The notes below the pieces were generated by a model. It saw only the letters and a program-made list of their open reading frames with translations. It ran no database searches and was not told the DNA's origin. A stretch of 64,000 nt of DNA from Pseudomonas lini (GTDB lineage Bacteria > Pseudomonadota > Gammaproteobacteria > Pseudomonadales > Pseudomonadaceae). Positions 26,742 through 35,966 of this stretch are shown here, in pieces. How positions within the stretch are numbered: position 1 is the stretch's first letter; each line of letters starts with the position of its first letter. The stretch is from assembly GCF_030812475.1 (NCBI RefSeq), contig NZ_JAUSSR010000007.1, positions 248,001-312,000 on the forward strand, written 5' to 3'. The position numbers and the translations under genes are program-made.

Positions 26742-27609
26742 GATACCCATGAGTCAGATTGACGAACAAGCCGCGCTGATCGCGCAATTACAGGCAGAAG
26801 CCAACGCCTTGCGCGAGGAACTGGATGAAACCAACCAGGGCGTGCTGGCGTTGTACGCCGAACTGGACACCCAGGCCGATCAGTTGCGCCAGGCCTCGGA
26901 CCTCAAAAGCCGATTCCTGTCGTACATGAGCCATGAGTTCCGCACGCCGCTGGGCTCGATCCTGAGCATCACCGGTCTGCTGAGCGATGAACTCGACGGC
27001 CCCCTGAGCCTCGAGCAGCACAAGCAAGTGGCCTTCGTCAGCGTCGCGGCCCGCGAGCTGAGCGACATGGTCGACGACTTGCTGGACCTGGCCAAGATCG
27101 AAGCCGGGCGCATCACCATTTCCCCGGCCTGGTTCGACATGTTCGACCTGTTCGCCGCCCTGCGCGGCATGTTCCGGCCCATCGTAGACGCCAGTGCCGT
27201 GGACCTGATATTCGAAGAGCCGGTGGGCCTGCCAAGGCTCTACACCGATGACAAGAAGCTCGCGCAAATCCTGCGCAACTTCATTGCCAACTCATTGAAG
27301 TTCACCACCCGCGGCGAAGTCCGCGTCTCGGCCCGTCTGGAAGGCATCGACCGCGTGCGCTTTGCCGTCAGTGACACCGGAATAGGTATCGCCCCGGCGC
27401 TACATGGCGCATTGTTCGAGGACTTCTCTCAGGTCGACTCACCCTTGCAAAAACGCCTTCGCGGGACCGGGCTCGGACTGTCACTGTGCAAACGCTTCGC
27501 GGCGTTGCTGGGTGGCGAAGTCGGGGTCCAGAGTACGCCGGGCAAGGGCTCGACCTTTTTCGTGATCATCCCGCTGGCCATCGCCATGGAGCCCGCCGAT
27601 GAAACGTGA
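26734..27609 (+). CDS. Cytoplasmic sensor histidine kinase
   Basis: A 291-residue histidine kinase without membrane segments. A coiled-coil (residues about 8-55) precedes the H box with His67 in SHEFRTPLGS. The ATPase domain has NFIANSLKF, DTGIGI and GTGLGLSL. The ATG at 26734 follows GGAGG and overlaps the upstream stop (ATGGCTGA). Its cytosolic form and position suggest that it listens to the stressosome rather than to an outside ligand (inference). Confidence 0.9.
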   Translation: MAEIPMSQIDEQAALIAQLQAEANALREELDETNQGVLALYAELDTQADQLRQASDLKSRFLSYMSHEFRTPLGSILSITGLLSDELDGPLSLEQHKQVAFVSVAARELSDMVDDLLDLAKIEAGRITISPAWFDMFDLFAALRGMFRPIVDASAVDLIFEEPVGLPRLYTDDKKLAQILRNFIANSLKFTTRGEVRVSARLEGIDRVRFAVSDTGIGIAPALHGALFEDFSQVDSPLQKRLRGTGLGLSLCKRFAALLGGEVGVQSTPGKGSTFFVIIPLAIAMEPADET

Positions 27610-29542
27610 CATTCGCCTGTTGATCGTCGACGACAACGTCGCGACCCGCTACGCCCTGCGCCGGCGCCTGGAAAGCCACGGCTATGAGGTGCTGGAAGCC
27701 GGTACCGGCGGCGAAGGCCTGGAGCTGGTCGACAGCGTCAACATCGACGCCTTGATCCTCGACGTCAACCTGCCGGACATGAGCGGTTTCGACATCGTGC
27801 GCAAACTGCGCGCCGAGGCGGTGACCGCCCTGCTGCCGGTGATTCACGTGTCGGCGGCCTCGATCCAGACCGGCGACATCATCACCGGCCTGGATGCCGG
27901 TGCCGATGCCTACCTGATTCACCCGGTTGACCCGGATGTGTTGCTGGCCACCCTGCGCACCTTGTTGCGCGTGCGGGAAACCGAAAACGCCCTGCGTGAC
28001 AGCGAGGCGCGGTTCAGGGAAATCTTTGTCAACGTGTCTGCACCCATCGCCGTGCTGGACGCCGACCTGAAAATCCACGAATGCAACCACGCCTTCGCGC
28101 AGTTGATCCAGGACAACCGCAATCCGGACGCCCTGCGCGAATGCTTTGCCGAAGACCAGGACGCGATCATCGATGAACTGCGTCTGCGGCTGGCCTATGG
28201 CGAGCGCTGGAAAGGCACCCTGAGCATGCGGGTCCAGGGCGAAGTGCGCGACACCGAGTGGCAGATTTCGCCCTACCGCACGCCGCAATTGAGCCTGGTA
28301 TTCGTCGAGGATGTCACCGAGCACCGGCACCGCGAGCGCTCGCACCTGGCCCGGCTGGACGACGCCACCACCCAATTGGCCAAGGAGGTCGCCGAACGTG
28401 CACGCACCGAAGCCCAGTTGCTGCAAGTGCAGAAGATGGACGCGCTGGGCAAGCTGACTGGCGGCATCGCCCATGACTTCAACAATTTGCTCACCGGCAT
28501 CATCACCAGCCTGGAGCTGATCCAGAAGCGGGTCGCCGCCTCGCGCACCGACAAGGTTCAGTTTTACGCCGAAGCGGCCTTGAGTTCGGCGATGAGTGCC
28601 GCTTCCCTGACTCATCGGCTGCTCGCCTTCGCGCGTCAGCAACCCCTCGACACCCGGCCCGTGGACATCAACGAGCATGTGCGTTCGCTCGAGGAACTGT
28701 TGGTGCGCACCATCGGCGAGCGCATCGCCCTGAAACTGGAACTGACCTCCAAACCCGCGATCGCCCTGGTCGACCCGATCCAGCTCGAAAGCGCCGTGCT
28801 CAACCTGGTGATCAACGCCCGCGATGCGTTGCCCCAGGGCGGCAATGTGTGGATCAGCACCTATGCCGCCTATTCCCATGGCGATCCCAATCTGGCCGAC
28901 GGAGCGTATGTAGCCCTGGCGGTACGCGATGATGGCACCGGTATCGACCACAGTGTGATCGGCAAGGTGTTCGATCCGTTCTTCACCACCAAGCCGCTGG
29001 GTCAGGGCACTGGCCTCGGGTTGTCGACCATCTACGGTTTCGCCCGGCAATCGGGCGGCGATGCGCATATCCGCAGCGTGGCCCGGCGCGGTACCGAAGT
29101 CACTATCATGTTACCCGCCAGTGCCGATCTCCTGGCCAGCGAACAACAGCCGTCCAGCGTGGATCCGCAGGGTTGCGGCGAACATGTGCTGATTGTCGAG
29201 GACATGCCATCGGTGCGGATGTTCGTCGCCGAGGTATTGGTGGATGCCGGTTACCGCTGCACGCAAGTGGGCGACATCGAAGGCGCTCTGGAGCGTTTGC
29301 AGAACGACGAATCCATCGATCTGCTGCTGACCGACGTCGGCCTGCCGCGCATGAGCGGTCGCGAACTGGCCGATGTGGCGCGGGGCTGGCGACAAAAGTT
29401 GCCGATCCTGTTCATGACCGGTTACGCCGAAACCGCGATCAACCGCCAGGTGTTTCTGGGGGATGGCATGGAGATGCTGGTCAAGCCGTTCCAGATCAAT
29501 GAATTGCTGGATAAGGTTCGGCGTACATTAGACGGTGCCTGA
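27599..29542 (+). CDS. Hybrid response regulator/histidine kinase (REC-PAS-HisKA-HATPase-REC)
   Basis: A 647-residue protein. The first receiver has Asp55 in LILDVNLPDMSG. A PAS-like region follows (about 140-230). The kinase core carries its H box in IAHDFNNLLTGIITSLELI and an ATPase domain with VINARDAL, DDGTGI and GTGLGLSTIYGF. A second receiver ends the protein (LLLTDVGLPRMSGRELAD). The start overlaps the previous kinase gene by 11 bases. It is the last gene of the operon; no DNA-binding output is present, so the downstream target is elsewhere. Confidence 0.9.
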   Translation: MKRDIRLLIVDDNVATRYALRRRLESHGYEVLEAGTGGEGLELVDSVNIDALILDVNLPDMSGFDIVRKLRAEAVTALLPVIHVSAASIQTGDIITGLDAGADAYLIHPVDPDVLLATLRTLLRVRETENALRDSEARFREIFVNVSAPIAVLDADLKIHECNHAFAQLIQDNRNPDALRECFAEDQDAIIDELRLRLAYGERWKGTLSMRVQGEVRDTEWQISPYRTPQLSLVFVEDVTEHRHRERSHLARLDDATTQLAKEVAERARTEAQLLQVQKMDALGKLTGGIAHDFNNLLTGIITSLELIQKRVAASRTDKVQFYAEAALSSAMSAASLTHRLLAFARQQPLDTRPVDINEHVRSLEELLVRTIGERIALKLELTSKPAIALVDPIQLESAVLNLVINARDALPQGGNVWISTYAAYSHGDPNLADGAYVALAVRDDGTGIDHSVIGKVFDPFFTTKPLGQGTGLGLSTIYGFARQSGGDAHIRSVARRGTEVTIMLPASADLLASEQQPSSVDPQGCGEHVLIVEDMPSVRMFVAEVLVDAGYRCTQVGDIEGALERLQNDESIDLLLTDVGLPRMSGRELADVARGWRQKLPILFMTGYAETAINRQVFLGDGMEMLVKPFQINELLDKVRRTLDGA

Positions 29543-29547
29543 TAGTT

Positions 29548-29650
29548 CGCCTTCGTCGGAACGCCGCCCGGAGCAAGCCCGCTCCCACAGGGAATTTGTG
29601 AGCGGCGCAGATCCCGTGTGGGAGCGGGCTTGCTCGCGAAGGCGTCGGCA
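29548..29650. repeat. REP pair, rearranged
   Basis: A left half (GGAGCAAGCCCGCTCCCACAG, ending 29590) and a right half (GTGTGGGAGCGGGCTTGCTC, from 29616) lie tail to tail, with the opposite order to the other doublets in the window. It lies between convergent genes. Confidence 0.75.
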
Positions 29651-29664
29651 CAATCAACACACAT

Positions 29665-32298
29665 TCAAACCCCAAGCACCCTGGCCAAAAACGGCGCCGT
29701 TTTGCTCTTCCTGCTTTTAGCCACTTTCTGCGGAGTACCCGCCACCACGATCTTCCCGCCCTGATCCCCCGCCCCCGGCCCGATATCGATCACCCAGTCG
29801 CTCTGCGCCACCACGCGCATTTCATGTTCGACGACGATCACCGTATGCCCTGCCGCCACCAGCGTATTCAACTGTTCGAGCAAGCGATCGACATCCCGTG
29901 GATGCAAGCCGGTAGTCGGCTCATCGAGCACATACAAGGTCGCCCCGCGCTGGTTGCGTTGCAGTTCGGTGGCCAGCTTGATCCGCTGGGCCTCGCCACC
30001 GGACAATTCGGTCGCCGGCTGGCCAAGGCGCAGATAGCCCAGGCCGATATCGCGCAGCACCTCCAGTGAACGGCGGATCCCCGGTTGCCCGGCGAACACC
30101 TCGACCGCTTCGTCCACCGTCAGCTGCAACACCTGGGCGATGTTCAAACCCTGCCAGAGGATCGCCAGGGTCTCTGGGTTGTAGCGCGCACCGTGGCAGG
30201 TCGGGCATGGCGCGTAGACGCTGGGCATGAACAACAACTCGACGCTGACAAAACCTTCGCCTTCGCAGGTCGCGCACCGTCCCTTGGCGACGTTGAAAGA
30301 GAATTGGCCGGCGTCATAACCTTCGGCCCGGGCTTCGGGAGTGGCGGCGTAGAGCTTGCGCACGTTGTCGAACAGCCCGGTGTAGGTCGCCAAATTCGAA
30401 CGGGGTGTGCGGCCGATGGGTTTCTGATCGACCTGCACCAGACGCTTGATCGACGCCAGGCCACGGGTGACCTGGCCGCCGCTGACCTGTGGCGCATCGT
30501 CCTCCAGGCTCAATTCTTCAGCCTCGCTGTCACTGGCGGCGCGCCCGAGATGCGCGCCCACCAGTTCCAGCAACGCCTGGCTGACCAGGCTCGACTTGCC
30601 GGAACCCGACACGCCGGTTACCGCGGTGAAACAGCCCAGGGGAAATTCGGCGCCGAGGTTGTTCAGGTTATTGCGGGTGATGCCTTCCAGCCGCAGCCAG
30701 TCGGTTGCCTCGCGGCTGACCCGGTGCCGGGTGACCTGTTCGGCGAACAGGTAGGCGCGAGTCTGGGATTGAGAGACGTCGGCCAACCCTGGCGGCGGTC
30801 CGCTGTAGAGGATCCGACCACCCTGCTCGCCAGCTTGCGGACCGACGTCGATCAGCCAGTCGGCGCGGCGCATGGTTTCCAGGTCATGCTCGACCACGAA
30901 CAAGGTATTGCCGGCGGCCTTGAGCCGTTGCAGGGCTTCGAACAGGGCCTCGCCATCTGCCGGGTGCAGGCCCGCCGACGGCTCATCCAGCACGTAGATC
31001 ACGCCGAACAACTGCGAACCCAATTGCGTCGCCAGGCGCAGCCGCTGCAATTCACCGGAGGACAAGGTCGGCGTGCTGCGCTCCAGGGCCAGGTAACCAA
31101 GGCCCAGGTCGGTCAAGGTGCTGACCCGCTCCAGCAAGTCCTGGGCGATCCGTTGCGCGGCCAGGCGTTTTTCCACCGACAGGTTAGGCGTGTGGCGCAC
31201 GTCCGGCGCGTTGGCGTGACCGCTGGCGCCATGGGCCACTCGCTGCTCGCGGGCCTCGCGGGTCTGCAGATGCGTCAACACCTCGCCGGCCTCATCGGCC
31301 AGTTCGAGGTAGCTGTGAGCCGCCACCGGCTTCAAGACTTCGGCCACTTGCAGCAACGGCATCTGCGACAGTTCGCCGATGTCGTAACCGGCAAAGGTCA
31401 CCGATAACGCTTCTTGCTTGAGCCGTTTGCCGTCACACACCGGGCATGGACTGCCGAGCATATAGCGCGAAACACGCTTCTTCATCAGCGCGCTTTGGGA
31501 GTGGGTAAACGTGTGCAGGATGTAGCGTCGGGCACCGGTAAACGTACCCTGGTAGCTGGGTTCCATTTTGCGTTTGAGCGCGACCCTGGTTTCTTCCGGC
31601 GTGAGCCCGGCGTACACCGGCACCGTCGGCGTCTCTTCGGTGAAGAGAATCCAGTCGCGCTGTTTTTTCGGCAACTCGCGCCAGGGCTTATCGACGTCGT
31701 AGCCCAGGGTCACCAGGATATCCCGCAGGTTTTGCCCCTGCCAGGCCATGGGCCAGGAGGCGACGGCGCGCTGGCGAATGGTCAGGCTCGGGTCCGGAAC
31801 CATCAAGGCCTCGGTGACTTCATAGACCCGGCCCAGACCATGACATTCGGCGCACGCACCCTGAGGCGTGTTGGGTGAGAAATCTTCGGCATACAGCATG
31901 GGTTGCCCTGGCGGATAGCTGCCGGCCCGGGAATAGAGCATGCGGATCAGGCTCGACAACGTGGTCACACTGCCCACCGACGACCGTGTGCTCGGCGTGC
32001 CCCGCTGCTGCTGCAAGGCCACGGCGGGCGGCAAACCTTCGATCGAATCGACGTCCGGCACCCCGACCTGATCGATCAGGCGTCGCGCATAAGGCGCCAC
32101 GGATTCGAAATAGCGGCGTTGCGCTTCGGCGTAGAGGGTCGAGAACGCCAGCGAGGACTTGCCCGAACCGGAGACCCCGGTGAACACCACCAAGGCATCG
32201 CGGGGAATATCGACATCGACGTTCTTGAGGTTGTGTTCCCGGGCACCGCGCACCCTGACCATGCTGGAGGGAGGGTTGGAGGTGCGCTTGTCAGTCAT
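29665..32298 (-). CDS. UvrA-like ABC ATPase lacking the UvrB-binding insert
   Basis: An 877-residue tandem ABC ATPase of the UvrA family. Both Walker A motifs read GVSGSGKSSL; both signature motifs are present (LSSGELQRLRLA and LSGGEAQRIKLA), each followed by YVLDEP. Zinc-ribbon cysteines include CATCEGEGF and CPTCHGARYN near the end. Compared with E. coli UvrA, the roughly 120 residues between the first half-domain helix (RMLYSRAG) and ACAECHGLG are replaced by a short linker, so the UvrB-binding domain is missing. This matches the short UvrA2/class III paralogues, not the canonical repair protein. The likely role is DNA-lesion or drug-adduct related, without classical UvrB loading (inference). 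Confidence 0.88.
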   Translation of the reverse strand: MTDKRTSNPPSSMVRVRGAREHNLKNVDVDIPRDALVVFTGVSGSGKSSLAFSTLYAEAQRRYFESVAPYARRLIDQVGVPDVDSIEGLPPAVALQQQRGTPSTRSSVGSVTTLSSLIRMLYSRAGSYPPGQPMLYAEDFSPNTPQGACAECHGLGRVYEVTEALMVPDPSLTIRQRAVASWPMAWQGQNLRDILVTLGYDVDKPWRELPKKQRDWILFTEETPTVPVYAGLTPEETRVALKRKMEPSYQGTFTGARRYILHTFTHSQSALMKKRVSRYMLGSPCPVCDGKRLKQEALSVTFAGYDIGELSQMPLLQVAEVLKPVAAHSYLELADEAGEVLTHLQTREAREQRVAHGASGHANAPDVRHTPNLSVEKRLAAQRIAQDLLERVSTLTDLGLGYLALERSTPTLSSGELQRLRLATQLGSQLFGVIYVLDEPSAGLHPADGEALFEALQRLKAAGNTLFVVEHDLETMRRADWLIDVGPQAGEQGGRILYSGPPPGLADVSQSQTRAYLFAEQVTRHRVSREATDWLRLEGITRNNLNNLGAEFPLGCFTAVTGVSGSGKSSLVSQALLELVGAHLGRAASDSEAEELSLEDDAPQVSGGQVTRGLASIKRLVQVDQKPIGRTPRSNLATYTGLFDNVRKLYAATPEARAEGYDAGQFSFNVAKGRCATCEGEGFVSVELLFMPSVYAPCPTCHGARYNPETLAILWQGLNIAQVLQLTVDEAVEVFAGQPGIRRSLEVLRDIGLGYLRLGQPATELSGGEAQRIKLATELQRNQRGATLYVLDEPTTGLHPRDVDRLLEQLNTLVAAGHTVIVVEHEMRVVAQSDWVIDIGPGAGDQGGKIVVAGTPQKVAKSRKSKTAPFLARVLGV

Positions 32299-32339
32299 GG
32301 GGCAGCCCTGAAGAAATGATGTGGAGGTACGCGGACTTC

Positions 32340-32431
32340 CTGTAGGAGCCGGCTTGCTGGCGAAGGCGGCGTATCAGGCGATATCTTTATCGACTGTGAT
32401 GACGCCTTCGCTGGCAAGCCAGCTCCTACAG
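32340..32431. repeat. REP doublet
   Basis: CTGTAGGAGCCGGCTTGCTGG and the inverted CTGGCAAGCCAGCTCCTACAG, separated by about 45 bases. It lies between the UvrA-like gene start and the end of the hybrid kinase gene. Confidence 0.88.
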
Positions 32432-32482
32432 GGGTGTTGTGTCCAGCCGTTACGTTTTGTTTTCACCGGTCGGGTTCTGTGG

Positions 32483-34594
32483 TCAGCCATTGAGCACCGC
32501 GCGGACCATTTGGGTGAGCGCCTCGGGACCATAGGGTTTGCTCAGCAGATGCGTGTCGGGGCTGAGCTGGTGATTACGCGAAATAATGTCACGGGTGTGG
32601 CCGGAGGTGAACAGGATCGGCACCGGCGGCGTCTGCACCTTGGCCCAGGCCGCCAGGTCCGAACTCTTGATCAGGCCGGGCATGACCACATCGGTGAAAA
32701 TCAGGTCCACCGCCACGCCTTCCAGCAACATCTGCATGGCCGTGTCGCCGTTTCCGGCGGTCAGGACTTGATAGCCTTCTTCGCGCAATAACTCGACCGC
32801 CGCGCTGCGCACCGCCTCGTTATCCTCGACCACCAGCACGGTTTCGTTGCCGCCTGGCTGCAGGGGATCATGCAGGGTCGATTCACTGGGCAACGGGCGC
32901 AGGCTGCGCGGAAAATACAGCTGCACCCGGGTGCCCCGCCCCGGGACACTGGACATCTCGATGTGCCCACCGCTTTGCTTGACGAACCCGAAGACCATGC
33001 TCAGGCCCAGTCCCGTGCCCTGGCCATCGGCCTTGGTGGTGAAAAACGGTTCGAATGCGTGCCCGAGCACCTCGGCTGACATGCCGACGCCGCTGTCCGC
33101 CACCGCAACGCAGACGAAATCGCCGGGCACAATGCCCTTGCCCGCACAGAACCGGGCGTCGAGAGCAACATTGGCGGCACTGAGTTCGATTGTGCCCTCG
33201 CCCTGCATGGCGTCACGGGCATTGATCGCCAGGTTGAGGATGGCGTTTTCCAGTTGATTGCGATCCACATGCAGATGCCAGGCGTCTGCAGGTGCCGTCA
33301 CACTGATCTGGATGGTTTCCCCCAGGGCACGCTGCAACAGTTCAGCCAGGCCGTCGAAAATTTGTCGTGGATCGCAGACCGCCGGCGACAACGGCTGGCG
33401 TCGGGCAAACGCCAGCAGTTGCGAGGACAACTTGGCGCCGCGTTCGACCGCGGCAATCGAGGCATTGACCCGACGCTGCACATTGGCATTTTCCGGTTCA
33501 TGCCGCGCCAGCAAGTGCAGGTTGCCGGCGATCACCTGCAACAGGTTGTTGAAGTCATGGGCGACGCCGCCGGTGAGGCCGCCGATGGCTTCCAGTTTCT
33601 GTGATTGACGCAATTGCTCTTCAGCCGTCAGGCGCGCTTCCACTTCATCGGCGACGCGCTGCTCCAGGTTGCGGGTGAACCTGAGTAAAGACTCCTCGGC
33701 CGTCTTGCGTTCGTGAATGTCGATCAACACCCCCGGGAAGCGGAACGGTTCACCCTGCTCATTGAACTCGCAGCAGCCGCTCGCCTGCACCCACATATAA
33801 TTGCCATCGGCGCGCAGGACCCGGTATTCGGCGTTGAAGGGTTCGCCGGTTGCCACCGATCGGCTGACCTGTTCCTCAAGCCAACTGCGGTCGTCCGGAT
33901 GGATCCGTGCCTGGGCGATGTCCGTCGGCAGGTCGGCCAGGTTTTGCTCGGCCGGGTAGGAAAAGGTGCGGGCGAAGCGTTCGTCGCCAGACAGCACATC
34001 GCCCTTGATGTCCCAGACGAACGAGCCGAGCAAGGCGCCGGCATTGAGCGCCAGGCGCACCCGTTCATTGTCGGCGCGATAGGCGTCTTCGGCGGCCCGG
34101 CGGCGGCGTTCGGAAATCACGTGATCAGTGGTCTCGACCACCATCGCCATGACCCCGGCCGGTTTGCCTGCATCATCGGCCACCGGGCTGTAATACAGAT
34201 CCAGCCAGACGTCTTCGGGAATCCCGTCCCGCAGCAGCACCAGCTCTTTATTGCGATAGGACAACGTCCCCCCCGCCAGGCAGGTGTCGACCACGTGTCG
34301 ATTGAACTCCGCCACTTCCGGCCAGCCCAGCTCCACCGGGGAACCCAACAGGTAAGGATGGCGGCCACCGGCGAATGTCGAGTACGCATCGTTATAGATC
34401 ATGTAGCCGGGACGGCCCCAGAGCATCACCATCGGCAGCGGCGAAGCGAGCATCAACTGTACCGCGCTGCACAGGCTTGCGGGCCAGGTGTCCATCTTCC
34501 CCAGCTCGGTCAGGCTCCAGTCGAACGCACGAATGCGCCCGGCCATTTCACCGCTCCAGCCGGCACATCCGTGGCTATCGTCTAGAAACTGCAT
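32483..34594 (-). CDS. PAS-containing hybrid sensor histidine kinase
   Basis: A 703-residue cytoplasmic sensor kinase. Two PAS-type domains are expected at about 30-170 (MLWGRPGYMIYNDAY) and 200-320 (YRVLRADGNYMWVQASG). The H box is LTGGVAHDFNNLLQVIAG, the N box LAINARDAM, and the G2 box GTGLGLSMVFGF; a C-terminal receiver has LIFTDVVMPGL. The ATG at 34594 gives MQFLDDSHGC; a longer in-frame extension to 34789 is Cys/Arg-rich and not family-like. It has no adjacent response regulator. Confidence 0.88.
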   Translation of the reverse strand: MQFLDDSHGCAGWSGEMAGRIRAFDWSLTELGKMDTWPASLCSAVQLMLASPLPMVMLWGRPGYMIYNDAYSTFAGGRHPYLLGSPVELGWPEVAEFNRHVVDTCLAGGTLSYRNKELVLLRDGIPEDVWLDLYYSPVADDAGKPAGVMAMVVETTDHVISERRRRAAEDAYRADNERVRLALNAGALLGSFVWDIKGDVLSGDERFARTFSYPAEQNLADLPTDIAQARIHPDDRSWLEEQVSRSVATGEPFNAEYRVLRADGNYMWVQASGCCEFNEQGEPFRFPGVLIDIHERKTAEESLLRFTRNLEQRVADEVEARLTAEEQLRQSQKLEAIGGLTGGVAHDFNNLLQVIAGNLHLLARHEPENANVQRRVNASIAAVERGAKLSSQLLAFARRQPLSPAVCDPRQIFDGLAELLQRALGETIQISVTAPADAWHLHVDRNQLENAILNLAINARDAMQGEGTIELSAANVALDARFCAGKGIVPGDFVCVAVADSGVGMSAEVLGHAFEPFFTTKADGQGTGLGLSMVFGFVKQSGGHIEMSSVPGRGTRVQLYFPRSLRPLPSESTLHDPLQPGGNETVLVVEDNEAVRSAAVELLREEGYQVLTAGNGDTAMQMLLEGVAVDLIFTDVVMPGLIKSSDLAAWAKVQTPPVPILFTSGHTRDIISRNHQLSPDTHLLSKPYGPEALTQMVRAVLNG

Positions 34595-34915
34595 CGGCTG
34601 GCTCTTTTCCCTGAAATGACACCTTTTTGCTTCGAGCACCGGGGGCGCCAATGGTTCACTGAGGTAACACTGATTCACTCTGCAAAAGCGAGCTTTTGCT
34701 CGCGCCTGCACTTCGCTTGCGCCGGCAACCCGAACGCCCCCGTATTGAGCAACAAACGAATTGTTAACCTGAAACTTGGGGTCGTACATTTTTCAATTGC
34801 CAGTATTGCTGCCACATCATATCCCCCATCACATTACCTTTCTTGCTTGACAGCACAGCGGCAAAGCCACTGACACGACTAAAAAACCGACAACCGCAAC
34901 CAGGATTTCAATGAC
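34595..34915. other. AT-rich intergenic region between divergent genes
   Basis: About 320 bases hold the divergent promoters of the hybrid kinase and the exported hydrolase. A hairpin with 7-bp arms GCAAAAG/CTTTTGC lies at 34682-34699. From 34740 the base composition drops visibly below the local GC average and continues so into the hydrolase gene. No clear repeats of the REP family are present. Confidence 0.5.
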
Positions 34916-35905
34916 ATGGACGCCCAAAAAAGATTAACGCTGCTCCCTAAAACCCGAAGCAGACTACTAGCCCATTTGCTCACCGCGACAGTTGCCACCG
35001 TCACCGTCACCGCCACGCTTCCCTTCTTGAACAACGCGAACGCAGCCACCCAATCCGAAATTTACCCGGACACAAACTCCCCCCTGCTGACCAAGTCGAT
35101 CCAGGCAGGCGACAGTACCTGGTCCTATTACGAAGGAAAAAGGAACGGTCCTACCTTATTACTGGTACATGGGTTTTCTTCAAACAAGAATGTCTGGCGC
35201 AAAATTGCCAAGGACCTCAGCGCACGCTTTCACGTGATCATTCCCGACCTTCCTGGTTGGGGCGAATCAACGCGCATCGCAGGAGAAAGCTACGACATTG
35301 ATGCACAAGCGACACGGCTCAATGCGTTTATGCTTGCGCTCGACTTACATGACGTCATCCTGGTCGGCCATTCCATGGGAGGCGCCATTGTCGGGGTGCA
35401 TGCTGCCGAGAAGCCAGACCGTATTGCTCGTTTGGTGCTGATCAGTCCACTGGGATTGAGCTTTGTAGAAAACGATTATGTTCGAGCATTGAATGCAGGT
35501 AACAATCCATTTATTTACGATGATCGTGCCGGCGTTGAACGCGCCTCTCGACTTGTCTATCTCGATCCTCCCGAGATGTCCGATCAGCAGGTAGAACGCG
35601 CGATTGCAATCAATCGGGCCCAGCGCACGTTTATCGAGTCCACCCGGGCTCAAATCCGTCCACCTTCCCAAAGGCTCGCACTGGATCATCGGCTCACACA
35701 GCTCACCATGCCCGTACTGGGCATCGGCTGCCGAGAGGATAAAGTAGTCGATATCTCTGTCTTGGAGACGTTGCAGAACGGCCTGTCCAGTGATCATGTC
35801 AAGCGTGCTGTCACCCTTGAAGGTTGCAACCACTTGCCCATGATTGAACGCTCTGTTGCAACCGGGCAGCTTCTCACCGATTTTGCGACAGGCAATGGAC
35901 CGTGA
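34916..35905 (+). CDS. Exported alpha/beta hydrolase
   Basis: A 329-residue hydrolase with an N-terminal signal peptide (about residues 15-43, ending NANA-AT). The fold markers are LLLVHGFSSNKNVW, the nucleophile elbow GHSMGGAIVG (Ser153), the acid in GCREDKVVD and the catalytic His in GCNHLPMIE. It resembles lipases and MhpC-like esterases in the periplasm. The gene is less GC-rich than its neighbours, and the adjacent SOS operon converges on it. The substrate is unknown. Confidence 0.87.
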   Translation: MDAQKRLTLLPKTRSRLLAHLLTATVATVTVTATLPFLNNANAATQSEIYPDTNSPLLTKSIQAGDSTWSYYEGKRNGPTLLLVHGFSSNKNVWRKIAKDLSARFHVIIPDLPGWGESTRIAGESYDIDAQATRLNAFMLALDLHDVILVGHSMGGAIVGVHAAEKPDRIARLVLISPLGLSFVENDYVRALNAGNNPFIYDDRAGVERASRLVYLDPPEMSDQQVERAIAINRAQRTFIESTRAQIRPPSQRLALDHRLTQLTMPVLGIGCREDKVVDISVLETLQNGLSSDHVKRAVTLEGCNHLPMIERSVATGQLLTDFATGNGP

Positions 35906-35966
35906 ACCAGACTCGACGCAACTGAATGCCCGACACTTGTCATTCGGTTACCTGAAACCCTGCGGT

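Noticed and set aside
27566..29068. A 500-codon minus-strand frame opposite the hybrid regulator
   Set aside because: Antisense shadow; the sense frame has complete two-component motifs.
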